Below the pieces are notes generated by a model. The model was given only the letters and a program-made list of their open reading frames with translations. It ran no database searches and had not been told where the DNA came from. Shown here one piece after another: positions 1 through 9,000 of a stretch of 21,464 nucleotides of DNA. Each line of letters opens with the position of its first letter. Position 1 is the first letter of the stretch. This DNA comes from CAMCXT01 sp046302715. GTDB lineage: Bacteria > Bacteroidota > Bacteroidia > M30B66. The position numbers and the translations under genes were made by a program. Location of the stretch: contig JBKCHQ010000120.1 in NCBI GenBank assembly GCA_046302715.1, forward strand, positions 1 to 21,464. Direction: 5' to 3'.

Positions 1-816
1 GATGGAAGCCTCGTAGGCGACTGGAGCAGTACGTGTGCATTTACCACACAGGCCGCCGTAAGTATTTCGGCTCCGGTGGTGGATGAATTGCAATACTGTG
101 CAGGCGATGCATTGAGCTTTAACAGCCTAACATCTAACAATTTTGGAGCGAACAATGTGTTTACTGTATTTCTGAGTAATGCCAATGGCGACTTTTCGTT
201 TCCACCGCCAAGTATCCTTGGCTCATTTACCAGTGAAGGTGCAAGTGTTCAAACATTTAGCTTGCCGTCAATTTCCATCGGAAGTAGTAACTATAAAATT
301 CGAATTAACTCTTCTGAACCTCAATTTACAGGTGCAGCATCATCCCCCTTCACGATTAATGCCTTGCCCGTTATTGAGGGCGATTTAAACCTGCTTGTCT
401 GCGCACAATCCACTGAAGTAGAACTGCCAATTATGGAGCCTCAAGGAGGAATTTACGAAGGAAATGGAGTTATTGGAAATACGTTCCATCCAGACCTTAC
501 CGGGCCAGGAATTTTTCAAGTTAGTTATACCAATACAAACAATGCCACGGGGTGCTCTGCAACTGCAATCGGAACGGCAAGCGTTGAAGCATGCACAAAT
601 TTAGCTGGAGAAGTGCGCATAATCAATAAAACCATCACATTCCCCGCAGCAGTTGAAAACTGTCTTCTTTATGACCTTCAGGGTCGCAACGTGGGGAATT
701 TACATACATCATCAAGTCTCTTTGACGTATCGCAGTTTAATTTGCCTAAAGGAATCTATATTGGGATATACAGCATAGGCGGCATTCAAAGAACTTTCCG
801 CTTTGCATTGTACTAA
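1..816 (+). CDS. T9SS-exported surface protein, 3' part (5' end outside window)
   Basis: The reading frame is open from base 1, so this is the last 271 residues of a longer protein. The GTG codons near position 76 lie inside it and are not a credible start. The first residues (DWSSTCAFTTQ) look like the end of a fibronectin type III domain. Next comes an Ig-like module (about 25-120) with a YCAGD start and a YKIRINSSEP strand, then a second module (about 120-195) with GGIYEGNGV and a paired-cysteine end (GCSAT, VEAC). The last 70 residues are a type IX secretion C-terminal domain, with LYDLQGR, an LPKGIYIGIY strand and a final TFRFALY strand. Family knowledge says such tails direct export by the T9SS and cell-surface attachment or release. 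The substrate or adhesion role cannot be told from this fragment. Confidence 0.85.
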   Translation, partial: DGSLVGDWSSTCAFTTQAAVSISAPVVDELQYCAGDALSFNSLTSNNFGANNVFTVFLSNANGDFSFPPPSILGSFTSEGASVQTFSLPSISIGSSNYKIRINSSEPQFTGAASSPFTINALPVIEGDLNLLVCAQSTEVELPIMEPQGGIYEGNGVIGNTFHPDLTGPGIFQVSYTNTNNATGCSATAIGTASVEACTNLAGEVRIINKTITFPAAVENCLLYDLQGRNVGNLHTSSSLFDVSQFNLPKGIYIGIYSIGGIQRTFRFALY

Positions 817-821
817 ATTTG
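814..821 (+). promoter_or_regulatory. Candidate -7 element for mnmE
   Basis: TAAATTTG matches the Bacteroidota -7 consensus TAnnTTTG in all fixed positions and overlaps the stop codon of the preceding gene. It would give a leader of roughly 30 nt before the mnmE ATG. No good TTTG -33 element lies 17-21 bp upstream, so the call rests on the -7 element alone. Confidence 0.35.
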
Positions 822-856
822 CGAAATACGATTAATACTAAATACTCACCCTTCGC

Positions 857-2230
857 ATGCAAACGCAAAACACTATAGCGGCACTGGCAACACATCCCGG
901 AATGGCCGCAATAGCTGTTATTCGAATTTGTGGACCTACGGCATTTGAAGTAATAGAAAAAGTATTCCGTCCTGTAGGCGGTAAAAAGTTGAGTGAGATA
1001 CAAGGGTACACAATTGTGTTTGGGAAAATTCACGAAGAGGGAAAAATTATTGATGAAGTATTGGTCAGTGTTTTTCGTGCCCCTCATTCATATACTGGCG
1101 ACGATACGCTTGAGATTTCGTGTCATGGCTCTGTTTATATTCAACAGGAAATACTTCAATTGCTCTATCGCAGTGGAGCAGAACCGGCTTTGCCCGGAGC
1201 ATTTACCTTGCGCGCCTTTTTGAATGGAAAGATGGACTTAAGTCAGGCCGAAGCCGTTCCCGATCTTATTGCATCGGGCAATCAGGCCTCGCATGCGATG
1301 GCCATGCAACAACTGCGAGGAGGTTTTGGCAATCAAATCAAGAAATTGCGAGAAAATTTGTTGAATTTCCTTGCGCTCATTGAGCTTGAGTTGGACTTTA
1401 GCACCGAAGATGTGGAGTTTGCCGATCGAAATACGCTCGAAACATTGGTAAAGCATATTTTGGGAGTAATTGAGCGTTTGCGTACGAGTTATGCCATGGG
1501 CAACGTTTTAAAAAATGGGATTCCTGTGGCCATTGTAGGCATGCCCAATGCGGGAAAATCGACCTTGCTCAATGCGTTGCTGAATGAGGAGCGTGCCATT
1601 GTGAGCGATATTGCCGGCACCACACGCGATACGGTTGAAGATGAAGTAGTTTTGGGTGGATTTGGATTTCGGTTTATAGATACTGCCGGGCTGCGCGAAA
1701 CTACCGATACCATTGAGCGTATTGGCATTGAACGCAGCCGCAAAAGCATACGTGAAGCGGCAATCGTACTGTATGTGTTTGAACCTGAAACATGGAGAAA
1801 TGGCACGGCGATATCTGAGCTGCAGCGTGTGGAAAATGATGTAGCTGAAAATGTTAAAATTTTACAGGTACTCAACAAATGCGATGTATTAGGCACAGAG
1901 TTTTTGGCCAATTTACCAGAAAATACGCTGCGCATAAGTGCTCAAGATGGCCATGGAATAGAGGCTTTGCACGCTGCGCTAGTTTCATTCGCTCAAAAGG
2001 GCAGGGGAGAAAGCGACTTTTTAGTAAGTAATGCACGTCATTACACCGCCTTGAGCAAAGCCTCGGAGGGATTACAAGCGGTTTTAAAAGGACTCGAGCT
2101 GCGCATTTCGGGCGATTTGTTAAGCCGCGATTTGCGTGATACGCTGGATGCGCTTTCGGAGATTACCGGTGAAGTAGATAACGAAGAAGTGCTTGGGACA
2201 ATATTTGGTAAGTTCTGTATCGGAAAATAG
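857..2230 (+). CDS. mnmE: tRNA uridine-5-carboxymethylaminomethyl modification GTPase MnmE
   Basis: MnmE is a cytoplasmic GTPase that, with MnmG, uses methylene-THF to install the (carboxymethyl)aminomethyl group at U34 of certain tRNAs. The protein has 457 residues, the usual length. It starts with the folate-binding N-terminal domain (TIAALAT and AIAVIRICG, residues 6-26). A helical domain wraps a G domain at about 220-380, with G1 GMPNAGKST (228-236), G2 GTTRDT (254-259), G3 DTAGLR (275-280), G4 NKCD (340-343) and G5 SAQ (361-363). It ends in the diagnostic FCIGK (453-457), whose cysteine is conserved. The ATG at 857 gives the canonical N-terminus. Residue 25 is Cys where the IRxSG motif more often has Ser. 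The gene follows the T9SS gene by 40 bp and converges on clpC. Confidence 0.97.
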   Translation: MQTQNTIAALATHPGMAAIAVIRICGPTAFEVIEKVFRPVGGKKLSEIQGYTIVFGKIHEEGKIIDEVLVSVFRAPHSYTGDDTLEISCHGSVYIQQEILQLLYRSGAEPALPGAFTLRAFLNGKMDLSQAEAVPDLIASGNQASHAMAMQQLRGGFGNQIKKLRENLLNFLALIELELDFSTEDVEFADRNTLETLVKHILGVIERLRTSYAMGNVLKNGIPVAIVGMPNAGKSTLLNALLNEERAIVSDIAGTTRDTVEDEVVLGGFGFRFIDTAGLRETTDTIERIGIERSRKSIREAAIVLYVFEPETWRNGTAISELQRVENDVAENVKILQVLNKCDVLGTEFLANLPENTLRISAQDGHGIEALHAALVSFAQKGRGESDFLVSNARHYTALSKASEGLQAVLKGLELRISGDLLSRDLRDTLDALSEITGEVDNEEVLGTIFGKFCIGK

Positions 2231-2286
2231 GCTTTGGTTTATCCGAATTAAATCCTATAAGTGAGTAAGCCTTTAAAGATCTAAAT

Positions 2287-2311
2287 AAAAAAGGACCTTT
2301 CGGTCCTTTTT
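2287..2311. terminator. Bidirectional intrinsic terminator between mnmE and clpC
   Basis: An A-tract runs into GGACC (2293-2297), loop TTTC, then GGTCC (2302-2306) and a T-tract. The flanking A and T runs also pair, so the palindrome reads as a rho-independent terminator in both directions. It lies 56 bp after the mnmE stop and 45 bp after the clpC stop. Confidence 0.88.
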
Positions 2312-2355
2312 GTTTAAAACAATCCTATCAAATCGGGTAGGGGAGCCCCCCATTC

Positions 2356-4914
2356 TTATTCCGCTGCTTCAGCCGAATCGTCGGCTTTCTTCTTCTTTTT
2401 GCCTTTGGTAATTTTTACTTGAATGCCTTCAACCGCATCATACGTTAAATTGATGCTGTCGCCATCTTGCAGGTTGGCACTAATGATGTGCTCGGCGAGC
2501 GGATCTTCAACATACTTTTGTATGGCACGTTTCAACGGACGGGCACCAAAATTGGCATCAAATCCTTTTTCTACGATGTAATCCCTTGCCGACTCTTCAA
2601 GCTTTATTTTGTAGCCCATGGCTTCGATGCGCTTGTAAAGTTGAGCCAATTCAATATCGATAATCTGGTTGATGTTTTCTTTGCTCAACGAATTAAACAT
2701 GATTACATCGTCGATTCGATTTAAGAACTCAGGAGCAAATGCCTTTTTAAGTGCGCTTTCAATTACGCCTTTTTCATGATCAGATGCTGAAGCTACCTTC
2801 GCGGTGGTAGAGAATCCCACACCCTGGCCAAATTCTTTCAACTGGCGCGATCCAATGTTCGACGTCATAATGATAATGGCATTTTTGAAGTCGATTTTTC
2901 GACCCAATGAATCGGTTAATTGTCCATCATCTAAAACTTGAAGCAACAAATTAAACACATCCGGATGCGCTTTTTCAATCTCGTCGAGCAACACTACAGA
3001 GTAAGGTTTGCGACGCACTTTTTCGGTGAGCTGTCCGCCTTCCTCATAGCCTACATATCCGGGAGGCGCTCCTATAAGACGTGATACCGCAAATTTTTCC
3101 ATGTATTCGCTCATATCAATGCGAATGAGTGCATCTTCGGAGTCAAATAAATATTTAGAAAGTATCTTGGCCAATTGCGTTTTACCTACACCGGTAGGTC
3201 CAAGGAAAATGAACGATCCAATAGGACGATTGGGATCTTTTAATCCGGCACGGTTACGTTGGATGGCCTTAACCACTTTTTTAATGGCTTCGTCCTGACC
3301 AATTACACGACCTTTCAGCTCATCGTTCATCTTAACAAGGCGGCTGCCTTCGTTTTGGGCGATGCGTTGTGTTGGTACGCCAGTCATCATGGCTACCACT
3401 TCAGCTACATTATCTTCAGTAACGGTTTGGCGATTGTTGCGTGTTTCTTCTTCCCAGGCTTTTTTGGCCGTTTCCAATTCTTTCTCCAATTGTTTTTCCT
3501 TATCACGCAAACGGGCAGCCTCTTCGTATTTCTGACTTTTTACTACCTGAATCTTCTCGTTCTTTATCTCTTCAATTTTCGATTCGATGTCGAGAATATT
3601 TTGGGGAACGTTAATGTTGGTTATGTGCACACGCGAACCCGCTTCATCAAGCGCGTCAATTGCCTTATCAGGCAAATGTCTGTCAGAAACATAGCGCTGC
3701 GTTAAGGTAACGCAGGCTTTAATTGCTTCAGGGGTGTACGTTACGTTGTGATGATCTTCGTATTTGGCTTTGATGTTGTTCAAAATCTGAACGGTTTCAT
3801 CCTCAGAGGTAGGATCTACCACAACTTTTTGGAAACGACGTTCGAGCGCACCGTCTTTCTCGATATATTGACGGTATTCGTCGAGCGTAGTAGCACCAAT
3901 ACATTGAATTTCGCCACGTGCTAATGCTGGTTTAAACATGTTAGACGCATCGAGCGAACCCGATGCACCTCCAGCACCAACAATAGTGTGAATTTCATCG
4001 ATAAATAAAATTACATCGGGTGATTTCTCCAGTTCGTTGAGTACCGCTTTCATGCGCTCCTCAAACTGACCACGATATTTAGTTCCCGCTACCAAAGATG
4101 CCAAATCGAGCGTTATAACACGCTTATCAAACAGCACACGCGAAACTTTCTTTTGAATAATTCTTAAAGCAAGACCTTCAGCAATGGCTGACTTACCAAC
4201 GCCGGGCTCACCAATAAGAATGGGATTGTTCTTTTTACGACGCGATAAAATCTGCGACACACGTTCAATTTCTTTTTCGCGTCCAACTATTGGATCGAGT
4301 TTGCCTTCCTCAGCGGCTTTAGTGAGATCTCTCCCAAAATTGTCAAGTACTGGTGTTTTGGATTTCGAATCACTGGCTTTCTTCGTACCGCCTCCAGAGG
4401 ACGATCCAAATGAACCTCCATCATCGTCATTATCATCATCAAGTGGATTGTTGGGAGCCTGTGCCTTGGGTTCTTCAGTTAATAATTTCTTAAGCTCTTC
4501 GCGCACTGTGGTGTAATCAACCTGATATACTTCGAGCGCACGGGTTACAATATTGTCTTCATCCTTTAAAATGGCCAACAATAAATGTTCGGTACCGATG
4601 AGGGTTGTTTTAAAATTTCGAGCTTCCAAATACGTCACTTTAAGCGCTTTTTCGGCCTGCTTAACTAACGGAATCTGATTAAGGTTATTTAGGGTTTTGC
4701 CAGAGGTTACTTTTATAGCACCTTCTATATCAGCCCTGAGCTTGGGTAAATTTACCCCAAGATTGTTTAAAATTTTAACGGCCATGCCTTCGCCTTCGCG
4801 GATTATTCCCAATAACAGGTGTTCAACACCCATATAGTCATGACCCAATCGCAACGCTTCTTCGCGACTGAAGGATATTACATCTTTAACACGTGGAGAA
4901 AATCTCGCTTCCAT
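2356..4914 (-). CDS. clpC: ATP-dependent Clp protease ATP-binding subunit ClpC
   Basis: This is a class I Clp/Hsp100 hexameric unfoldase that feeds proteins to ClpP. The 852 residues contain two Clp_N repeats (about 1-145), an acidic and Ser/Gly-rich linker (about 158-185), AAA1 with Walker A GEPGVGKS (235-242), Walker B ending IDE (305-307) and an RR pair (359-360), then a short middle domain. That middle domain carries a UVR-like helix (about 455-485: KYEEAARLRDKE), which marks ClpC rather than the long coiled coil of ClpB. AAA2 has Walker A GPTGVGKT (572-579) and Walker B VLLDE (641-645). VGF at 699-701 fits the ClpP-docking loop, supporting a proteolytic role. The tail is lysine-rich, then acidic (GKKKKKADDSAEAAE). 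The gene is divergent from gyrA. No CIRCE or CtsR-type operator was recognised upstream. Confidence 0.96.
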   Translation of the reverse strand: MEARFSPRVKDVISFSREEALRLGHDYMGVEHLLLGIIREGEGMAVKILNNLGVNLPKLRADIEGAIKVTSGKTLNNLNQIPLVKQAEKALKVTYLEARNFKTTLIGTEHLLLAILKDEDNIVTRALEVYQVDYTTVREELKKLLTEEPKAQAPNNPLDDDNDDDGGSFGSSSGGGTKKASDSKSKTPVLDNFGRDLTKAAEEGKLDPIVGREKEIERVSQILSRRKKNNPILIGEPGVGKSAIAEGLALRIIQKKVSRVLFDKRVITLDLASLVAGTKYRGQFEERMKAVLNELEKSPDVILFIDEIHTIVGAGGASGSLDASNMFKPALARGEIQCIGATTLDEYRQYIEKDGALERRFQKVVVDPTSEDETVQILNNIKAKYEDHHNVTYTPEAIKACVTLTQRYVSDRHLPDKAIDALDEAGSRVHITNINVPQNILDIESKIEEIKNEKIQVVKSQKYEEAARLRDKEKQLEKELETAKKAWEEETRNNRQTVTEDNVAEVVAMMTGVPTQRIAQNEGSRLVKMNDELKGRVIGQDEAIKKVVKAIQRNRAGLKDPNRPIGSFIFLGPTGVGKTQLAKILSKYLFDSEDALIRIDMSEYMEKFAVSRLIGAPPGYVGYEEGGQLTEKVRRKPYSVVLLDEIEKAHPDVFNLLLQVLDDGQLTDSLGRKIDFKNAIIIMTSNIGSRQLKEFGQGVGFSTTAKVASASDHEKGVIESALKKAFAPEFLNRIDDVIMFNSLSKENINQIIDIELAQLYKRIEAMGYKIKLEESARDYIVEKGFDANFGARPLKRAIQKYVEDPLAEHIISANLQDGDSINLTYDAVEGIQVKITKGKKKKKADDSAEAAE

Positions 4915-4945
4915 AAGTTAAGGGTTTAGGGTTAGGATGAAAAAA

Positions 4946-4953
4946 CAAATATA
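4946..4953 (-). promoter_or_regulatory. Candidate -7 element for clpC
   Basis: On the minus strand this reads TATATTTG, a full match to TAnnTTTG, 31 bp upstream of the clpC ATG. No TTTG was found at the standard spacing upstream. The predicted leader is about 25 nt and pyrimidine-rich, with CCCTAA-like repeats. Confidence 0.5.
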
Positions 4954-5154
4954 TATAAAGTTTGCCATCGGTGTGATTACAAAAATACCGCTCATTTTGG
5001 CTTTTGATCCATCTCAAATTGTTAATTTGTAACAGAATTTTGTTAATACTCATTTTATGATTTTCAACGTTGCGAAATCCTTTTAAGTATATTCGCAGCT
5101 CAATTTGCGAAATGTGTTTTCAATAATTGTGCTCAATAAAATTTAACTGAATTT

Positions 5155-7695
5155 ATGGCAGACGGAGAAAAAATTATCCCCATCAATATTGAAGAAGAAA
5201 TGAAAACGGCCTACATCGATTATTCGATGTCGGTCATAGTGTCACGTGCTCTACCCGATGTGCGCGACGGATTAAAGCCGGTGCACCGCAGGGTGTTGTT
5301 TGGCATGCAGGAGTTGGGGGTATTGTCGAATCGGGCGCACAAGAAGTCGGCCCGTATTGTTGGGGAGGTTTTGGGAAAGTATCACCCACACGGCGATTCG
5401 TCGGTATACGACACCATGGTGCGTATGGCTCAGGACTGGAGCTTGCGCTATCCGCTTGTTGATGGGCAGGGTAACTTTGGCTCTATAGATGGAGATTCGC
5501 CTGCGGCGATGCGTTATACTGAAGCACGATTGAAGCGTATTGCAGAGGAAATGCTTGCCGATATTGAAAAAAATACGGTTGATTTCAGACTTAATTTCGA
5601 CGATTCGCTCGAGGAGCCAACTGTTTTACCGGCAGCGATTCCCAATTTGCTCATTAACGGAGCCTCGGGTATTGCCGTAGGTATGGCTACGAACATGCCT
5701 CCGCATCATCTGGGTGAGGTTATTGATGCCACTGTGGCCTATATAGATAATCGTGAGATAACCGTACAGGAAATGATGCAGTTTGTAAAAGCTCCTGATT
5801 TTCCAACCGGTGGTATTATTTACGGATATCAAGGCGTAAAAGAAGCCTTCGAAACGGGTAGGGGAAGGGTTGTAATGCGCGCCAAAACCGAGATTGAGCA
5901 AGCAGATAATGGAAGAGAACGCATCATTGTTACCGAAATTCCCTACATGGTGAACAAGGCCGAAATGATTCGTAAAACGGCCGAGCTCATCAACGAAAAG
6001 AAGCTGGAAGGCATTTCAGATTTGCGTGATGAGTCGGACCGCGACGGTATGCGCATTGTATATGAATTAAAGAAGGACTCAATCACCTCCGTAGTCCTAA
6101 ATAATTTGTTCAAATACACGCAACTACAATCTTCATTTTCAGTAAATAATATCGCGCTTGTTAACGGGCGACCCGAACTGCTCAATTTAAAAAAGCTTGT
6201 ATCGTGTTTTGTAGATCACCGTCATGATGTTGTGGTGCGTCGTACCAAGTTTGACTTAGAACAAGCCGAGAAACGGGCGCACATTTTAGAAGGCTTCCTG
6301 ATAGCACTCGATAATTTAGACGCAGTAATTAGCTTGATTAGAGCATCACGCACCCCCGATGATGCACGCGAAGGTTTAATGGAAACCTTTGGCTTAAGTG
6401 AGATTCAGGCCCGCGCTATCCTTAATTTAACCCTTCAGCGCCTTACCGGACTGGAGCGCGATAAGATTCGCGAGGAATATGCCGAACTCATGAAGACCAT
6501 CGAATATTTAAAATCGATTTTGGCTGACGAGGGTCTGCGTATGACTATCATAAAAGATGAACTCAAGGTAATCCGCGAAAAGTACTCCGACGAACGACGC
6601 ACACATATTGTATATGATGCCGACGATCAGCGTATCGAAGATTTAATAGCCGACGAGCCTTGCGTGATTACGGTTTCACATATGGGGTATATTAAGCGTA
6701 CCAATCTTAACGAGTATCGTACGCAGAAGCGGGGAGGTAAAGGCTCTCTTGGCACCAATACCCGCGACGAAGATTTTCTCGAACATTTGTTTGTGGCCAC
6801 TACGCATAATTACTTGTTATTCTTTACCAAAAACGGTAGATGTTTCTGGATGCGGGCTTTCGAAGTACCCGAAGGTTCAAAAACATCCAAGGGTAGGGCC
6901 ATCCAAAATCTTATTAATATTCCGCCCGACGATAAAGTAATGGCGTATGTGAATATTAAGAATCTCAACGATGAGGAATACATCAACAACAATTACATCA
7001 TTATGTGCACCAACAAGGGAACAATTAAAAAGACTTCCCTTGAAGCCTACAGTCGTCCGCGTGCTAATGGTATTAATGCTATAACCGTGCGTGAAGGCGA
7101 GACCCTTCTTGAAGCGCGATTAACCAATGGCACCTGCGAAATAATGATGGCCCTTAAATCGGGACGCGCCATTCGTTTCCCTGAAATTAAGGTACGTCCG
7201 ATGGGGCGTAATGCTGCAGGGGTTCGTGGTGTTACACTTGCTAGCGATACAGACGAAGTAGTGGGCATGGTTTGTGCAGAAAATACGCACATGCAAGTTC
7301 TCGTAGTTTCGGAAAAGGGATATGGTAAACGATCAGAGATTGAGGAATACCGTATCACGAATCGTGGTGGCAAAGGTGTTAAAACCATTAATATCACTGA
7401 GAAAACCGGTAATCTTATAGCTATCTTGGGTGTGAAGGATGAAGAAGATTTAATGATTATTACCCGCGGAGGTATTACTATTCGAACCCCAATTGAAGAT
7501 CTTCGGGTTCAGGGCCGCGCTACACAAGGTGTTCGATTGATTAACCTAAAAGGAAACCAAGAGATAGCTGCCGTTTGTACAGTTGAAAAAGAAGAGGAGA
7601 GTGACGAAGAATTGCTGGATGGCACAACGCCCGAAGCAGGGTTGAATCCAGAAGGAGAAGGCGAATCTGCAAGTGAAACACCTGAAACTGAATAA
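5155..7695 (+). CDS. gyrA: DNA gyrase subunit A
   Basis: GyrA is the cleavage and rejoining subunit of gyrase, acting with GyrB to introduce negative supercoils. The protein has 846 residues. The N-terminal half holds the winged-helix and tower domains, with the catalytic Tyr at 121 (AAMRYTEARL). The quinolone-resistance-determining region (HPHGDSSVYD) keeps Ser82 and Asp86, matching E. coli Ser83 and Asp87, so the usual resistance changes are absent. The C-terminal beta-pinwheel begins near 510 and contains the GyrA box QKRGGKG (524-530), which separates it from ParC. A second RGGKG appears near residue 740. The last 35 or so residues form an acidic Glu/Ser/Pro-rich tail. The 240-bp spacer shared with clpC contains only a weak -7-like TATATTCG at 5088-5095. 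A TPR gene follows after 27 bp, probably in the same transcript. Confidence 0.98.
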   Translation: MADGEKIIPINIEEEMKTAYIDYSMSVIVSRALPDVRDGLKPVHRRVLFGMQELGVLSNRAHKKSARIVGEVLGKYHPHGDSSVYDTMVRMAQDWSLRYPLVDGQGNFGSIDGDSPAAMRYTEARLKRIAEEMLADIEKNTVDFRLNFDDSLEEPTVLPAAIPNLLINGASGIAVGMATNMPPHHLGEVIDATVAYIDNREITVQEMMQFVKAPDFPTGGIIYGYQGVKEAFETGRGRVVMRAKTEIEQADNGRERIIVTEIPYMVNKAEMIRKTAELINEKKLEGISDLRDESDRDGMRIVYELKKDSITSVVLNNLFKYTQLQSSFSVNNIALVNGRPELLNLKKLVSCFVDHRHDVVVRRTKFDLEQAEKRAHILEGFLIALDNLDAVISLIRASRTPDDAREGLMETFGLSEIQARAILNLTLQRLTGLERDKIREEYAELMKTIEYLKSILADEGLRMTIIKDELKVIREKYSDERRTHIVYDADDQRIEDLIADEPCVITVSHMGYIKRTNLNEYRTQKRGGKGSLGTNTRDEDFLEHLFVATTHNYLLFFTKNGRCFWMRAFEVPEGSKTSKGRAIQNLINIPPDDKVMAYVNIKNLNDEEYINNNYIIMCTNKGTIKKTSLEAYSRPRANGINAITVREGETLLEARLTNGTCEIMMALKSGRAIRFPEIKVRPMGRNAAGVRGVTLASDTDEVVGMVCAENTHMQVLVVSEKGYGKRSEIEEYRITNRGGKGVKTINITEKTGNLIAILGVKDEEDLMIITRGGITIRTPIEDLRVQGRATQGVRLINLKGNQEIAAVCTVEKEEESDEELLDGTTPEAGLNPEGEGESASETPETE

Positions 7696-7722
7696 TCGCA
7701 ATACCAAACAGAAATACACACA

Positions 7723-8883
7723 ATGAAAAATACCGTTTTAATCGCAGCGCTATTCATTTCGACGCTGCTGCACGCACAACAGGCGAAAGTGGTAAGTGCC
7801 ATTAACACGCTTGGCTATTACCAAAAAGATAAAAGCGACACGCAAAGCATCAGACAAGCGCGAGGCTTTATTGAAGAGGCTATTAAAGCCGAAAGCACGC
7901 AAGGAAAACCCAAAACTTGGTGGGTAAGAGGGAATATTTATTGGGCTATTAATGAAAGTAAAGACGCCGCATTGATTGAAATGGCTGGCGGTAACCCAAT
8001 CATGATTGCACTTGAATCTTACTCCAAGGCTATTGAAATTGATCCCAAATATGAAAATGGAGAAGATTGTCGTCAAAAATCATTGATAGGATACAATCAG
8101 TTGGCTATTGAATCATACAACAGTAAAAATTATGCTGATGCTGCCATCTATTTTGAAAAGTTAGCTGTTCTTATGACAGCACTTCGTGGTAAAAAGGATA
8201 ATAGCTCTTTGCAATATGCGGCGGCAGCGCATTATTATAGTGCGAATTACACAAAATCAATACAGTTATATAACGAAGTTATTGATACGGATACTACCGG
8301 ATTACTTCATTTGCAGCTATTCAAAGCACATTGCGGGATAGGGGACACAGCAAGTGGAATTGATGTTCTAAAAAAGGGAAGAGGTTTATTTCCTAATTAT
8401 CAACCACTTTTAACCGAAAATCTAAATATATTATTTAGGCAGAATAAAAATGCAGAGGCCGAAGAACTTCTACGTTTGGCAATAGCCAATGATCCCAATA
8501 ACCACACACTTTGGTTAGCAGCAGGATCTACGTATGAGAATTTAGGCCGAAAAGAGGATGCAGTGGAGGCCTACAAAAAAGCCATTGAAATTAATAAAGA
8601 AGCATGGCAGGCATATTACAATCTAGGAGCCATATATAATAATATTGGTAAGGACTTACAAGATAAGGCCAACAATGAAAAAGATCAGAAGAAATATGAT
8701 GCTGCCATTAAAATTGCCGATGAACAATTAAAACTGGCATTAACTTATTTAGAACAAGCTAAGGATTTAACTCCAGTAGGTTCTTCAGATCGTATGGATA
8801 TTATGCGTGCGTTGAAGCAATTGTACATGCGATTAAGCCTGAATGATAAATATGATGCCATCAAGAAAGAGATGGAACAGTAG
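7723..8883 (+). CDS. Exported tetratricopeptide repeat protein downstream of gyrA
   Basis: The 386-residue protein starts with a signal peptide (positively charged MKN, hydrophobic core, cleavage likely after LLHA at about 18, leaving a QQ start as in many Bacteroidota exports). No lipobox cysteine is seen. The remainder is helical TPR solenoid. Recognisable repeats are near 85-110 (ALESYSKAIEIDPKY), 120-150, 165-190, 240-265 (AEAEELLRLAIANDPNN) and 267-300 (LGRKEDAVEAYKKAIEIN), and there is a helical C-terminus. A periplasmic or outer-membrane-associated scaffold role is an inference; no enzyme motif is visible. It is 27 bp after gyrA with no terminator between them, suggesting co-transcription. 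I recall similar TPR genes next to gyrA in other Bacteroidota, but their function is not established. Confidence 0.85.
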   Translation: MKNTVLIAALFISTLLHAQQAKVVSAINTLGYYQKDKSDTQSIRQARGFIEEAIKAESTQGKPKTWWVRGNIYWAINESKDAALIEMAGGNPIMIALESYSKAIEIDPKYENGEDCRQKSLIGYNQLAIESYNSKNYADAAIYFEKLAVLMTALRGKKDNSSLQYAAAAHYYSANYTKSIQLYNEVIDTDTTGLLHLQLFKAHCGIGDTASGIDVLKKGRGLFPNYQPLLTENLNILFRQNKNAEAEELLRLAIANDPNNHTLWLAAGSTYENLGRKEDAVEAYKKAIEINKEAWQAYYNLGAIYNNIGKDLQDKANNEKDQKKYDAAIKIADEQLKLALTYLEQAKDLTPVGSSDRMDIMRALKQLYMRLSLNDKYDAIKKEMEQ

Positions 8884-9000
8884 GGGAGTATTGTTTTTTT
8901 AATGAATCTTAGATCACTCGAAAGCAGTGAGTTGAAATCTGAATTTTAAAGCAAGAAATTACTTTTCCGAAATTTAAATGTCTTGAGCTTAATACCCAGC

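Noticed and set aside
76..81. GTG start for the first gene
   Set aside because: The frame is open and homologous-looking back to base 1, so these codons are internal.
2335..2351. GGGG-AG-CCCC near the clpC stop as a second terminator
   Set aside because: The loop would be only 2 nt and no T-tract follows on either strand; the palindrome at 2287-2311 explains termination.
4184..4516. 110-residue plus-strand frame within clpC
   Set aside because: It mirrors the ClpC linker and AAA1 codons on the opposite strand and matches no family; a shadow frame.
4915..4940. TTAGGG-like units in the clpC leader resembling telomere repeats
   Set aside because: Only about three imperfect copies lie in a short leader of a circular-type bacterial chromosome; no array, and chance is enough.
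8921..8937. TCACT/AGTGA hairpin after the TPR gene as a terminator
   Set aside because: A 5-bp stem with no T-tract on either strand is too weak to call.
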